Assembly: GCA_022822135.1 (NCBI GenBank)
Contig: JAJECH010000012.1
Location: 83,901 to 147,900, forward strand
Direction of reading: 5' to 3'
DNA from: Pseudomonadales bacterium
Lineage (GTDB): Bacteria; Pseudomonadota; Gammaproteobacteria; Pseudomonadales; Azotimanducaceae
DNA length: 64,000 nucleotides
Position 1 is the first letter of the stretch; each line of letters opens with the position of its first letter. Below are positions 26,864-36,503 of this stretch, piece after piece. The notes under the pieces are model-generated. The model ran no database searches, was not told where the DNA came from, and worked only from the letters and a program-made list of their open reading frames with translations. A program made the position numbers and the translations under genes.

Positions 26864-27463
26864 CTATTCGTCGCCGTTCAGTACAGAATTCAGTCTCGTC
26901 ATAGCTTTCTGCCAGTCACCTCTGAACAACCACTCCAAGACCTCATCATCCAAATGACTGCTCTCTAAAGCTTGTTCTTGGTCAGACTCAGGCATTTTGA
27001 CCTGTGTAAGAAACCCTTCCAAGTCCCTAGAAGTTCCCGGATGACCAACACCGATGCGCAATCGACCGAAATTCCGATCACCGCCCAAATGCTTGATCAG
27101 ACTTCGCAGACCGTTGTGCCCACCCGGTCCGCCGCCGAATTTCAGGCGGGTCTGACCGACATCGAACGCGACATCATCGTAAGCGACGAGCACCTCATCA
27201 GGATCAATCCGAAAATATCGAAGGAATGGACCGATCGCTTCGCCGCTCAGGTTCATGTAGGTGGTCGGAACCAACAAGCGCACGTCGTGACCTAACAGTA
27301 TTCCTCGACCAATTTCCGCACGCTTAGAACGGTCGTGTTTCAACAGGACGTCGAATCGCGATGCAAGCGCTCGGAGCCAATTCGCACCGATGTTGTGTCG
27401 CGTTAGCTGATAGGTCTCACCCGGATTGCCTAAACCGACCAATAACCGAATTGGGGTTGCCAA
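26864..27463 (-). CDS. pth: peptidyl-tRNA hydrolase
   Basis: Releases peptides from peptidyl-tRNA that drops off ribosomes. The 199-residue protein begins IRLLVGLGNPGETYQLTRHNIG, where the histidine is the catalytic base, and has the conserved FGGGPGGHNGLRSLIKHLG and RIGVGHPG motifs. Length and order of motifs are normal. It lies 8 nt after rplY and 2 nt before ychF, the standard gammaproteobacterial arrangement. Confidence 0.97.
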   Translation of the reverse strand: MATPIRLLVGLGNPGETYQLTRHNIGANWLRALASRFDVLLKHDRSKRAEIGRGILLGHDVRLLVPTTYMNLSGEAIGPFLRYFRIDPDEVLVAYDDVAFDVGQTRLKFGGGPGGHNGLRSLIKHLGGDRNFGRLRIGVGHPGTSRDLEGFLTQVKMPESDQEQALESSHLDDEVLEWLFRGDWQKAMTRLNSVLNGDE

Positions 27464-27471
27464 ACTGGTGG

Positions 27472-28176
27472 CTATTCTTCGGAAGCCTCGTCTGATTCGG
27501 GCGATTCCTCATCGCCCTCAGCAACTTCGACGCCTTCCTCATCCAGCTCGAGCTCTTCTTCAGCTAGTTCTTCTTCCTCAACTTGGACACGGACGATCGA
27601 TACGCTAGCCACGGCTAAATCGCGGTCTGAGTCATCACCGGCGCCGAGCGTAGGTATTGACACACCTTCAGGTAATGCCAGACCTGAGAGATGGATTGCG
27701 CTGCCTACGTCTACATCCTCCATGTCCACAACGATGGCTTCGGGAAGATCCTTCGGCAGACAACTGACCTCAACTTCGACCAAATTGCGGGTGATCGTAC
27801 CGCCGTTCATACGTACGCCAATACAACTCTCTTCGTTGATAAATCGAATAGGCACGGAAACCTGGATCTCCTGGTCTTCACGAATCCGCATGAAGTCGAT
27901 ATGCGTCACGTTTTCCGTAGCTGGATGGCGCTGCATGTCCCGAACAACGACCTGCTCGGCGTTGCCGTCCAACTTTAGCTCGATGATCTGCGAGAGAAAG
28001 TTCTCACTTTGCATTGCTTTCAGAAGTACTCGCGTCGGCAACGTGATATTCACTGTTTCCTGCCCCGCTCCGTACAAGACTCCTGGTATTCCATCATCAA
28101 TTCGCCGTAGTCGGCCAACCGCACCTGAGCCAAGCGATTCGCGCGTTGTAACTTCCAAAATCAATTGAGTAGCCAA
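27472..28176 (-). CDS. rplY: 50S ribosomal protein L25 (CTC form)
   Basis: 5S rRNA-binding protein of the large subunit. The 234-residue form has the N-terminal L25 domain (RRIDDGIPGVLYGAGQETVNI, about 1-95) and the additional C-terminal beta domain of the TL5/CTC type, ending in a long tail made almost only of glutamate and aspartate (about the last 40 residues). Downstream of prs and upstream of pth in the conserved order. Confidence 0.96.
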   Translation of the reverse strand: MATQLILEVTTRESLGSGAVGRLRRIDDGIPGVLYGAGQETVNITLPTRVLLKAMQSENFLSQIIELKLDGNAEQVVVRDMQRHPATENVTHIDFMRIREDQEIQVSVPIRFINEESCIGVRMNGGTITRNLVEVEVSCLPKDLPEAIVVDMEDVDVGSAIHLSGLALPEGVSIPTLGAGDDSDRDLAVASVSIVRVQVEEEELAEEELELDEEGVEVAEGDEESPESDEASEE

Positions 28177-28240
28177 TTCAAATCTCCTGAACCAAATGAG
28201 CGCAAGTGTGCGCTAGGTTCGTGTTGAGTCGATAGGTAGG

Positions 28241-29194
28241 TCAGACAAACAAGGCGCTGACAGATTCGCGTTCACAAACGCGGCGGATGGTCTCCGCAAG
28301 GGTAGCCGCCATGCTGAGCTGTTGTATTTTCTCACATTTCTGCGCATCGGGTCGCAACGGAATCGTATCGGTGACAACCAAGCTGTCCAATTCCGACGCT
28401 TCGATGCGCTCGACGGCTGGACCTGATAGAACAGCATGCGTGATGTAGGACACGACCTTCGTTGCGCCCCTCTCCTTCAGAGCAACCGCAGCATTGCACA
28501 ACGTTCCTGCGGTATCGACCATGTCGTCTACGATGATGCAGACACGCCCGTCAATCTCGCCGATAACGTTCAACACTTCGGATTCATTCGGGTTCTCGCG
28601 TCGCTTATCAATGATCGCAATCTCGGCGTTCCCGATGCGCTTCGCTACCGCCCGAGCGCGCACCACACCACCGATATCAGGACTAACGACCACGACTTGA
28701 TCGCCATAGTTTTGGGCGATCGCATGGGGAATTAAGACCGATGAGCCATAAACATTGTCCACTGGGACATCGTAGAACCCTTGAATCTGCTCCGCGTGCA
28801 AATCCACTGTGATTAAGCGGTCGATACCCGCCAAGCAAAGCATCTCCGCGACAACCTTAGAGCTGATAGGGACTCTCGCCATCGGCGCTCTTCGGTCTTG
28901 TCGCGAGTAGCCTAAATACGGGATCACAGCCGTAATCCGCTGCGCGGAAGCACGCTTTAGCGCATCGACCATGATCATGAATTCCATGAGATAGTCGTTT
29001 GTTGGCGCACACGTTGACTGGATTAAGAAAATCTCGAGTCCGCGGACATTGTCAGTAATCGTGACACTCACTTCACCGTCACTGAACCGTTTTATGTCTG
29101 CGCAACCCGTATGAAAGTTCCCTTCCGTGGCAATTCGCGAAGCGAGTTGAGGCACCGACGTGCCACTGAACAGTCTTACTGCTGAGTCATTCAC
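28241..29194 (-). CDS. prs: ribose-phosphate pyrophosphokinase
   Basis: Makes PRPP from ribose 5-phosphate and ATP for nucleotide, histidine and NAD synthesis. With a GTG start at 29194 the protein is 317 residues, close to the usual 315. The frame stays open further upstream but runs through the tRNA-Gln gene, so the longer start is rejected. Motifs: the flexible loop region [31 protein letters not shown], and the PRPP-binding [14 protein letters not shown]. The gene follows tRNA-Gln by 23 nt and probably shares its transcript. Confidence 0.96.
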   Translation of the reverse strand: MNDSAVRLFSGTSVPQLASRIATEGNFHTGCADIKRFSDGEVSVTITDNVRGLEIFLIQSTCAPTNDYLMEFMIMVDALKRASAQRITAVIPYLGYSRQDRRAPMARVPISSKVVAEMLCLAGIDRLITVDLHAEQIQGFYDVPVDNVYGSSVLIPHAIAQNYGDQVVVVSPDIGGVVRARAVAKRIGNAEIAIIDKRRENPNESEVLNVIGEIDGRVCIIVDDMVDTAGTLCNAAVALKERGATKVVSYITHAVLSGPAVERIEASELDSLVVTDTIPLRPDAQKCEKIQQLSMAATLAETIRRVCERESVSALFV

Positions 29195-29217
29195 AAAACG
29201 AGTTCCGATGCGGTAGC

Positions 29218-29292
29218 TGGCTGGGGTGGCAGGACTCGAACCTGCGCATGGTGGGATCAAAACCCACTGCCTTACCGCTTGGCTACACCCCA
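29218..29292 (-). tRNA. tRNA-Gln (TTG)
   Basis: A 75-nt tRNA on the minus strand. The acceptor TGGGGTG pairs with CACCCCA, the discriminator is G, and the CCA end is encoded. The anticodon loop TTTTGAT reads TTG. The U1-A72 pair is characteristic of bacterial tRNA-Gln. Its position just upstream of prs matches Pseudomonas and related Gammaproteobacteria. Confidence 0.95.
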
Positions 29293-29361
29293 AAAACAGT
29301 CGAGGCGCGAATTTTAAATTTGAGCTTTGTTGAATGCGCGAACTTTGTGCTTAAGGACACA

Positions 29362-29949
29362 TTAATTGTCGGTCAAACGCCACCGATCACACAACACAAG
29401 GGCCTCTCCTGCGTCGCTGTTCAAGCGCATTTTCTTGCAGACCTTTTCGCCGTCGACTACCTGACTTTCCTCTACGTCAACCGTGATCCCGTGTAGCGAC
29501 CAGTGGTCAAGCACTTTGGACTGACTTGCGCCGAGTGGTTGCAATCTAAGCCAAAGACCAAGATCAGCACCAACCTGCCAAACGCTTAACGGCACCTCTG
29601 TGGGAAGATCAGACGGCCGCAACTGCACCACATGACCGCGCCGATTCTCAATGGTGTGATACTCGTGACCGAGTACCACCTTTGTACGATTAATTCCCAT
29701 CGGTCCCCAAACCTGTATTTGTGTGCTCGAACCGTCGTACACTAAGTGGAAATCGAGGCGTAAAATTGAGTTTTCGGCTTCGATCCGCATACGACCAACA
29801 AGGTCGAATTGACTGCCGACAGGGGGAACGTCGGGTCTAATGAGCGTGGTACAAGCTACCAGAAGTACGCTCGTAAATAGAAACGCATATCGAAGCGTTC
29901 CGACGACAATCGTCCGAAACTCGCATAAAAACCTATTTAGCCTGAGCAT
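29362..29949 (-). CDS. lolB: outer-membrane lipoprotein receptor LolB
   Basis: Accepts lipoproteins from LolA and inserts them in the outer membrane. From the ATG at 29949 the protein has 195 residues, with a signal peptide ending in LLVAC (lipidated cysteine) and a mature region with the LolB pattern (GSQFDLVGRMRIE...ILRLDFHLVYDG...QIQVWGPMGIN). A longer start at 29988 directly abuts the hemA ATG and adds 13 residues without improving the signal. Divergent from hemA as in Escherichia coli. The gene ispE, normally next, is absent: only 69 nt separate the lolB stop from tRNA-Gln. Confidence 0.9.
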   Translation of the reverse strand: MLRLNRFLCEFRTIVVGTLRYAFLFTSVLLVACTTLIRPDVPPVGSQFDLVGRMRIEAENSILRLDFHLVYDGSSTQIQVWGPMGINRTKVVLGHEYHTIENRRGHVVQLRPSDLPTEVPLSVWQVGADLGLWLRLQPLGASQSKVLDHWSLHGITVDVEESQVVDGEKVCKKMRLNSDAGEALVLCDRWRLTDN

Positions 29950-29988
29950 GTCGGTAAATTCGCCAAATTTAGTTCCGCGTAGCGCCAT

Positions 29989-31245
29989 ATGCCGATCCTA
30001 ATACTCGGATTGAATCACCAGACCACCTCATTGGACATGCGTGGTCGCCTAACGGTTTCAACCGACGATCTCCGTCCGGCGCTACTGGATCTTCAACGGC
30101 AAGTACCTGATCTGACCGAAGCCGCGATTCTATCGACCTGTAATCGAGTTGAAATACACGGGTTTTCACCATCCGGAGACTCAGAACCTATCCTAAGCTG
30201 GCTTGCAGACGTCAAAGACGTACCACTCCCTGAATTCCGCACGTCGACGTATCGCCATGTCGGTAAAAACGCAGCAACGCACGCGATGCGTGTCGCGGCA
30301 GGTCTTGACTCGCAAATCCTAGGTGAACCTCAGATCCAAGGACAGTTCAAGATGGCATATCGCAATGCTCGAGAGTGCGGTACGCTCGGCGCGGAGCTGA
30401 GTTTGCTAGAAGACTTTACCCTGCAGACGGCTAAACGTATTCGGACCGAAACCAATATCGGAAAAGAACCCGTTAGCGTGGCGTATGCAACCATCACCAT
30501 GGCGAAACAAATCTTCGCCGATTTCCAGCAAGCGCAGATCTTGCTCATCGGAGCTGGATCGAACATCCGCCTCATAGCAGAGTACCTAAAAGACGAAGGC
30601 GCAACTCGGTTCACAATCGCTAATCGAACGCGAGCGAATGCCGAGAAACTGGCTCCTTCGCTAAACGCTACCGTCATCGGGATGGACGAACTACCGAACC
30701 AACTCAGCAAGTTCGACATCGTCGTAAGTTCAACTGGTAGTCCGGACCCAGTAGTCACTAATGCCATGCTGGATCAGGCCACAAAAGCGCGTCGCCATCA
30801 AGCGATGTTCGTAGCCGACCTGGGCGTGCCTCGTGACGTTGAGGCGACCGCGAGCGACATCGACGAGATATACCTGTATACGGTGGACGACTTGTCGAAG
30901 ATCATTTCACAAAGCCTCGCCAAACGCCAGGAATTAACGGATGTCGCCCAACGAATGGTCGCAGAAGGTGTCACGTGCTATCTCCAGAAGCGACGGCTCC
31001 AACTAGAGTCGTCCCTTCTGACAAACTACCGTACACAAGTGGATACGATTCGACAGACCGTTCTCGAATCGGCAACCAAGAAGCTCGACGCAGGTGAACC
31101 TCCAGCCGACGTTTTAGCGAAGCTCGCGCACGATCTGACCAATCAGCTAGCACACAAACCGACGATTTCGATTCGACAAGCTTCAGCGACAGGCAACGAA
31201 GCCTTTCTAAACTTGCTCAAAGACATCTACGAACTCGAAAACTGA
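29989..31245 (+). CDS. hemA: glutamyl-tRNA reductase
   Basis: First committed step of tetrapyrrole synthesis by the C5 pathway: reduces glutamyl-tRNA to glutamate semialdehyde. The 418 residues show the catalytic cysteine in LSTCNRVE (about 50), the NADPH-binding stretch ILLIGAGSN with ANRTRANAEKLA after it, and the C-terminal dimerisation helices. Only 9 nt separate it from prfA. No Shine-Dalgarno sequence is evident before the ATG, and the divergent lolB start lies very close. Confidence 0.96.
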   Translation: MPILILGLNHQTTSLDMRGRLTVSTDDLRPALLDLQRQVPDLTEAAILSTCNRVEIHGFSPSGDSEPILSWLADVKDVPLPEFRTSTYRHVGKNAATHAMRVAAGLDSQILGEPQIQGQFKMAYRNARECGTLGAELSLLEDFTLQTAKRIRTETNIGKEPVSVAYATITMAKQIFADFQQAQILLIGAGSNIRLIAEYLKDEGATRFTIANRTRANAEKLAPSLNATVIGMDELPNQLSKFDIVVSSTGSPDPVVTNAMLDQATKARRHQAMFVADLGVPRDVEATASDIDEIYLYTVDDLSKIISQSLAKRQELTDVAQRMVAEGVTCYLQKRRLQLESSLLTNYRTQVDTIRQTVLESATKKLDAGEPPADVLAKLAHDLTNQLAHKPTISIRQASATGNEAFLNLLKDIYELEN

Positions 31246-31254
31246 GCATTTCTT

Positions 31255-32367
31255 ATGAGCCTTTCTGACAGTCTCACTGACAAGCTCGCGCAGATTCGAG
31301 ACCGACATGAAGAGCTTGGTCGTTTACTCTCAGAACCCGAGATCGTATCGGACCGAGAGCAGTTTCCGAAACTATCTCGCGAATACAGTGAACTAGAACC
31401 GATCGTAAACGCATACGAGCAATACGAATCTCAACTAGAAGACCTCGCGCAAGCGAATGAGCTGGTTGATGAGGAAGATGAAGATCTGCGTGAACTCGCT
31501 GTGGAAACAATCAAAGAGCTAACGCCCACGATCGATGCTCAAGTTGAGGCATTGCAGCGTCTCTTACTACCTAAAGACCCAAACGACGACGCAAACGTAT
31601 TCCTCGAAATTCGTGCGGGTACAGGTGGAGACGAAGCAGGATTGTTTTCTGCGGACCTGTACAACATGTATTTAGCGTATGCCAACTCCAATGGTTGGGC
31701 TACAGAAACAATCAGCGCCAGTCCCACCGGTATTGGTGGCTACAAGCAAGTGATCGTCCGACTAGATGGACGCGACGTGTTCAGCAAGCTGAAATTCGAA
31801 TCTGGTGCTCACCGAGTTCAACGAGTACCCAAAACAGAATCACAGGGTCGAATCCACACTTCTGCATGCACCGTCGCTGTAATGCCAGAAAGTTCAGATG
31901 ACGTAGAAATTGACATCGACAAGTCCGACCTCCGAATCGACACGTTTCGCGCCTCGGGCGCAGGGGGGCAGCACGTCAACAAAACCGACTCCGCCGTTCG
32001 CATTACCCACAAACCGAGCGGGGTGGTTGCGGAATGCCAGCAGGAGCGATCGCAAATTCAGAATCGAGAAAAGGCGATGAATCTGTTGATCGCGAAGTTA
32101 CGAGAGGCTGAGCTCGCGGAACGACGCCAGCAAGAGGCGTCCGACCGTAAAGCCCAAGTCGGTTCCGGCGACCGTTCCGAACGAATTCGAACCTACAACT
32201 ATCCTCAAGGTCGGATAACTGACCATCGCATCAATCTAACACTCTATAAACTCGATGAAGTTCTGTCTGGCGAGCTCGATCAAATCATCGAACCACTCAC
32301 GCTGGATTTTGAGGCAGAGCAATTACGAGAGCTGAAGTCGGCTAACGGTGACCCCGCAACGAACTGA
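31255..32367 (+). CDS. prfA: peptide chain release factor 1
   Basis: Recognises UAA and UAG and releases the nascent chain. The 370-residue protein has the GGQ motif in [17 protein letters not shown], where the glutamine is the methylation target of PrmC. The decoding motif of RF1 (PxT) falls in the [10 protein letters not shown] segment. The stop codon overlaps the prmC start, so the modifying enzyme is translated next to its substrate. Confidence 0.97.
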   Translation: MSLSDSLTDKLAQIRDRHEELGRLLSEPEIVSDREQFPKLSREYSELEPIVNAYEQYESQLEDLAQANELVDEEDEDLRELAVETIKELTPTIDAQVEALQRLLLPKDPNDDANVFLEIRAGTGGDEAGLFSADLYNMYLAYANSNGWATETISASPTGIGGYKQVIVRLDGRDVFSKLKFESGAHRVQRVPKTESQGRIHTSACTVAVMPESSDDVEIDIDKSDLRIDTFRASGAGGQHVNKTDSAVRITHKPSGVVAECQQERSQIQNREKAMNLLIAKLREAELAERRQQEASDRKAQVGSGDRSERIRTYNYPQGRITDHRINLTLYKLDEVLSGELDQIIEPLTLDFEAEQLRELKSANGDPATN

Positions 32368-33188
32368 TGTCGGAACCTACGACGCACACCTTAGGGTCGT
32401 GGTTTGCGTATGCACGCAAACACCTCGATGACGCCGACGCCCAGACCTTATGCGAAACAGCGTTCGAAGTTAACTTTAGTGAGTTAGTCGCAGGCGCAAA
32501 GCTCCCGGCACCTGCCTCTCAAATCGATGTACTCCGCGATTTCATTGGTCGCCGCAGAAATGGGGAACCGGTCGCATACATCGTAGGTTCAAGGGGATTT
32601 TGGCGTCACGAATTCATCGTTTCAACGAAGACGTTGATCCCGCGACCTGAATCTGAAACCTTGATTGAAACCGTCCTACCTTTCTTGACTGGTTCAGCGC
32701 GAGTCTTGGACTTAGGAACAGGAAGTGGTGCGATAGGTTTATCAATCGCCGCTGAAACGGGTGCGTATGTCATGATGACGGACGTTTCGAATGACGCGCT
32801 TCAGGTAGCTGCGAACAATGCCACGAATCTGAAACTCGAAGTTCAGCTCCGAAGGTCAAATTGGTACGACGCCATTCACGAGTCTTTCGATTGCATCGTT
32901 TCCAATCCACCTTATGTCGCATCAAATGACAAACACTTGCAGAACGGCGATCTGATATCTGAACCTCTCATCGCATTAGATGGAGGACTTGATGGACTCG
33001 ATGCATTGCGCGTGGTCATCGGAGACGCTCCTGCCTATCTTCATCACGGCGGCCGATTAGCTGTCGAGCACGGATTCGACCAAGAAGAAGCCGTGTATGC
33101 AATATTTGAGTCTACGGGTTTCCAATCCATCGAGCTTATGCGCGACTTAAGTGATCATCCACGAGTGACTCACGGAGTAATGCCATGA
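32367..33188 (+). CDS. prmC: release factor glutamine methyltransferase
   Basis: Methylates the GGQ glutamine of release factors using S-adenosylmethionine. The 273-residue protein contains motif I RVLDLGTGSGAIGLSIA and the catalytic NPPY in CIVSNPPYVAS, as well as IPRPESETLIE before the SAM site. The start overlaps the prfA stop by one base, and its own stop overlaps moeB by 4 nt (ATGA). Confidence 0.96.
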   Translation: MSEPTTHTLGSWFAYARKHLDDADAQTLCETAFEVNFSELVAGAKLPAPASQIDVLRDFIGRRRNGEPVAYIVGSRGFWRHEFIVSTKTLIPRPESETLIETVLPFLTGSARVLDLGTGSGAIGLSIAAETGAYVMMTDVSNDALQVAANNATNLKLEVQLRRSNWYDAIHESFDCIVSNPPYVASNDKHLQNGDLISEPLIALDGGLDGLDALRVVIGDAPAYLHHGGRLAVEHGFDQEEAVYAIFESTGFQSIELMRDLSDHPRVTHGVMP

Positions 33189-33937
33189 CGGATGAGGAGC
33201 TGCTCCGATATAGCCGACAGATCATGCTGCCTGAGGTGGACATTGAAGGACAAGAGAAGATCTGCGCGGGTCGGGTCGGCATCATCGGCTTGGGAGGTCT
33301 AGGTGCGCCAGCCGCCATATACCTAGCGAGCTCCGGTGTTGGTAGTCTCGTGCTCGTTGACGATGACGAAGTCGAAATCTCGAACCTGCAACGACAGATC
33401 ATTCACACCGAGGATTCACTCAACACCTCGAAAGTCGCGTCCGGTAAAGCAACCATTAAGAAGCTCAATAGTCTGACTCACATCGATATCGTTGATCGGC
33501 GCTTGAAAGAAGAAGAAATGGTTGATCTAGCGTCTCGAGTTGACGTGATATTGGATGCAACCGATAACTTTGAAACGCGATACGCATTGAATCGAGCTTG
33601 TTTACGCGCGAAGACGCCGCTTGTGTCCGGAGCAGCGATTCGTATGGAAGGTCAGATCAGCGTATTTGACTCGCGACGAAGCGACTCACCCTGTTATCAA
33701 TGCCTCTATCGTGATGGACTGGATGAAGCGCTTAACTGCGCTGAGAATGGTGTCCTTGCCCCGATGGTTGGCATCATCGGTACGATGCAAGCCATGGAAG
33801 TCCTCAAGCTACTCGGTGAGTTTGGCGATCCACTGATCGGCAAGGTAATCTACTTCGATGCAAAATCGATGCAGATTCGATCGTTTAAGTTGAATAAAGA
33901 TGAGAACTGCTTAGCCTGCGGATCAATCTCGACCTAG
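33185..33937 (+). CDS. moeB: MoeB/ThiF-family adenylyltransferase
   Basis: E1-like enzyme that adenylates the C-terminus of MoaD or ThiS for sulfur transfer. The 250 residues show the ATP-binding GIIGLGGLGAPAA, the R-x-x-x-Q region NLQRQIIH, DATDNFETRY, and two zinc CxxC pairs (CYQCLY and CLACGS). The NCAENGVLAPMVGIIG segment contains the cysteine corresponding to the mobile cysteine loop. No rhodanese domain is fused. It overlaps prmC by 4 nt and converges on lipB with 1 nt between stops. Confidence 0.88.
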   Translation: MTDEELLRYSRQIMLPEVDIEGQEKICAGRVGIIGLGGLGAPAAIYLASSGVGSLVLVDDDEVEISNLQRQIIHTEDSLNTSKVASGKATIKKLNSLTHIDIVDRRLKEEEMVDLASRVDVILDATDNFETRYALNRACLRAKTPLVSGAAIRMEGQISVFDSRRSDSPCYQCLYRDGLDEALNCAENGVLAPMVGIIGTMQAMEVLKLLGEFGDPLIGKVIYFDAKSMQIRSFKLNKDENCLACGSIST

Positions 33938-33938
33938 G

Positions 33939-34568
33939 CTAGTTCGCCAGTGCTTTCGATGTCATCGCTTGAAATTGCGAGCTAAATGACTGCTTGAACG
34001 CCCGTTTCGCCTTGAATAAATTGGCTTCCGGTGCCAGGTTTTTCAGTTGCGTCACTGTCATACCAGGAATTCCGCAAGGATCAATGCTGTCAAAAGGCGA
34101 TAAATCCATATCGACGTTTAAGCTAATGCCGTGATAGGAACAGGAGCGTCGAATTCGCAAACCGAGCGAACCAATCTTTCGACCGTCCACGTAGATACCA
34201 GGATGCCCGACGAGACGAGCCGCTTGAACACCAAACAAACCGACCGTATCGATCATAGCTTGTTCGAGCAGACACACAAAATCATGAACTGAAATACGGG
34301 CTCGTTTCAAATCCACCATCGTGTAACCCACAACCTGTCCGGGACCATGGTAGGTGATCTGCCCACCACGGTCAGTCTGCACAACAGGTATATCAGGTTC
34401 GAGAAATAGCTGTGTGTGTTTTCCTGCTTGACCCACTGTAAATACAGGCGGGTGCTCGGTTAGCCAAAGTTCGTCATCTGTATCCTCAGCGCGCGTATTC
34501 GTGAATTCCTGCATCCGTTCCCAGGTTTGCAGGTAGTCAGTGTTACCGAGATCTCTAACCTTCAGCAT
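33939..34568 (-). CDS. lipB: octanoyltransferase
   Basis: Transfers octanoyl from acyl carrier protein to lipoyl domains. From the ATG at 34568 the protein is 209 residues and begins LKVRDLGNTDYLQTWERM, matching the family. Motifs: TDRGGQITYHGPGQVVGY, the lysine in GRKIGSLGLRIRR, and the acyl-carrying cysteine in DPCGIPGMTV. The start lies 11 nt inside the 3' end of dacA. A longer frame to 34661 would be entirely inside dacA and is rejected. Neither ybeD nor lipA is adjacent, unlike in Escherichia coli. Confidence 0.94.
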   Translation of the reverse strand: MLKVRDLGNTDYLQTWERMQEFTNTRAEDTDDELWLTEHPPVFTVGQAGKHTQLFLEPDIPVVQTDRGGQITYHGPGQVVGYTMVDLKRARISVHDFVCLLEQAMIDTVGLFGVQAARLVGHPGIYVDGRKIGSLGLRIRRSCSYHGISLNVDMDLSPFDSIDPCGIPGMTVTQLKNLAPEANLFKAKRAFKQSFSSQFQAMTSKALAN

Positions 34569-35739
34569 CGAATGATGGTGGTGCCTTCGGTGGTCCCTGG
34601 GTGTCCTCAAACATGAGAAGCACACTGTCCCACATTCTGCCAAACACGCCTTTTTCTTCAACTCTCTCTAGGGCTATAAGAGGCACCCGTGCAATTTCTT
34701 CCTCTGCCGCGACTAACCGAATTTCCCCGAGTTTTTGACCTACTTCGACAGGTGCTTCAATCAAATCCGGCAATATCACTTCGCGCGTAATACCATCAAA
34801 CAATCGCTGAAACATCGTTTTCTTGACCGTCTCACCGACACCTATTGCCACTTGCTCGGCGGTACCAAACCAGACTTTCGCATCGGTCACATGCTCTCTT
34901 TCCGAGAGAATGACTTCCGTTCGGTAGTTTCTGAAACCGTAGCTGAGCAGTTTTCTGGTCTCTCGCGTTCGCGCCGCGGTGCTCTCTGCTCCCATCACCA
35001 CGCTGATCAATCTCATATCGTCCCGCTTCGCCGATACCGCTAAACAGTAACCCGCTTCCTCGGTATAACCAGTCTTTATGCCATCCACGCTAGGATCCAC
35101 CGTAAGCAGACGATTTCGATTCGGCTGTTTGATGTTGTTGTATTCAAACTCTCGTTCAGCGTAAATCCTGTAGTGTTCCGGATAGTCGCGAATCAACGCG
35201 TCAGATAGCAACGCGACATCTCGGGCAGACATGTAGTGATCAGGATCGGGTAGTCCCGCGGAATTCATGAAATACGAATCCTCTAAGCCTAGCGCATCGG
35301 CCGTCGCGTTCATCATGACGGCGAATTGCTGCTCAGAACCCGCAACGTGTTCCGCAACCGCCACGCTTGCGTCATTGCCAGATTGAATGATGACGCCGCG
35401 TAATAGATCCGAGAACTTCACACTAGAGTTCGGATCAATGAACATGCGCGAACCTACCGCGCGCCATGCGTTTTCACTTACGACTACATCGTCGTCCATC
35501 GCAACTGACCCGGCTTCAATTTCCGCTGCCGCCACGTAACTCGTCATGATCTTCGTCAAGCTAGCCGGTGGGAGTTTCTCGCGACTGTTGTGTTCGAGCA
35601 AGATCGTATGCGTCTCGGCGTCCATCAGGACATAACCATTGGCTGCGATCGACGGCGGCGGGGGTAAGATCATTTGAGCGAGAATACCTTGCCCAACTAA
35701 ACCTATCATCGCCAGCGCGAAAACACGCATTGATTTCAC
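34555..35739 (-). CDS. dacA: D-alanyl-D-alanine carboxypeptidase (PBP5/6 type)
   Basis: Trims the terminal D-Ala of peptidoglycan peptides. The 394-residue protein has a signal sequence (VFALAMIGLVGQGILA), the active-site SxxK in PASLTKIM, SGN in IQSGNDAS, and KTG in DGIKTGYTEEAG, then a PBP5-type beta domain and a C-terminal amphipathic region likely to anchor it to the membrane (GRMWDSVLLMF). Its ATG overlaps the rlpA stop by 4 nt. Confidence 0.95.
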   Translation of the reverse strand: MKSMRVFALAMIGLVGQGILAQMILPPPPSIAANGYVLMDAETHTILLEHNSREKLPPASLTKIMTSYVAAAEIEAGSVAMDDDVVVSENAWRAVGSRMFIDPNSSVKFSDLLRGVIIQSGNDASVAVAEHVAGSEQQFAVMMNATADALGLEDSYFMNSAGLPDPDHYMSARDVALLSDALIRDYPEHYRIYAEREFEYNNIKQPNRNRLLTVDPSVDGIKTGYTEEAGYCLAVSAKRDDMRLISVVMGAESTAARTRETRKLLSYGFRNYRTEVILSEREHVTDAKVWFGTAEQVAIGVGETVKKTMFQRLFDGITREVILPDLIEAPVEVGQKLGEIRLVAAEEEIARVPLIALERVEEKGVFGRMWDSVLLMFEDTQGPPKAPPSFDAEG

Positions 35740-36503
35740 TCTTTACTCCTTAACAGTGAAGAACCAATCTGCAGGTTCGTTGACAACCAATCTGCCACAT
35801 GGTTCGCGTCAGATACCGACGCGAAGTCACTTATCTTCACGCGATAACGGTTTTCATATTGATGCGGAATGATCGTCGTACGCAAGTGTCCGAGATTTAG
35901 ATCGACTAACCGACTAACTACCGAAACAGCAGCATCTCGACCGTAAACGTAATTGGTTTCTAGCACATAGCTATCGCTAGGTTCAGTCACTAATTCGATA
36001 CGGACAGGTCGAGTGACAACATCGCCGAATCCAAGTCGCTCTGCTGTCGCACGAGAGACATCTAATAGATCATCAGAACGGAAAGGACCACGATCCGTTA
36101 CACGAACAATTGTCGCTTCACCATTGGCCAGATTTGTAACGCGCAGAAAAGATGGTATTGGTAAGTATCGGTGGGCCGCTGTAAGTGCGTCGTTTTCATA
36201 CCTCACACCACTCAAAGCCAATCGCTCGTCGAACCTTTCATCCCGCCACGACGCAAGCCCAGTAGCCTCGTAATAGTCGAGCTGACTCCACGTGCTATAG
36301 GATTGTTGGCCAACCTGGTACCGACCATTTCCGCGTAGGTTTAGGCGCTCCCATCGCACTACTGGTTCGGGATACCAAACAGGATCCGCTGTTGGCGGTG
36401 GTTCTTCGACCACAACCACTTCGACCACATTGACGGGTGGATCTATCGAGCCGCATCCCGCCAAGGCAACACACGTTACGACCACAAGTAACGACGTCCT
36501 CAT
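35736..36503 (-). CDS. rlpA: RlpA-like lipoprotein, with atypical catalytic region
   Basis: Septal-ring lipoprotein of the lytic transglycosylase type. A lipobox (VALAGC) ends the signal peptide. The double-psi beta-barrel domain is seen as TGLASWRDERF...LTAAHRYLPIPSFLRVTNLANG...RVTDRGPF (about 85-165), and the C-terminus looks like a SPOR domain for binding denuded glycan. In well-studied RlpA the loop before the AAH reads NGE and its glutamate is needed for cleavage. Here it reads SGV, while the histidine and the DRGPF aspartate are kept. The enzyme may therefore be weak or non-catalytic. It overlaps mltB and dacA by 4 nt each. Confidence 0.88.
   Translation of the reverse strand: MRTSLLVVVTCVALAGCGSIDPPVNVVEVVVVEEPPPTADPVWYPEPVVRWERLNLRGNGRYQVGQQSYSTWSQLDYYEATGLASWRDERFDERLALSGVRYENDALTAAHRYLPIPSFLRVTNLANGEATIVRVTDRGPFRSDDLLDVSRATAERLGFGDVVTRPVRIELVTEPSDSYVLETNYVYGRDAAVSVVSRLVDLNLGHLRTTIIPHQYENRYRVKISDFASVSDANHVADWLSTNLQIGSSLLRSKE

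Noticed and set aside
29195..29293. Longer prs start upstream of 29194
   Set aside because: The extra codons are translated tRNA-Gln sequence, and the GTG at 29194 gives the normal length.
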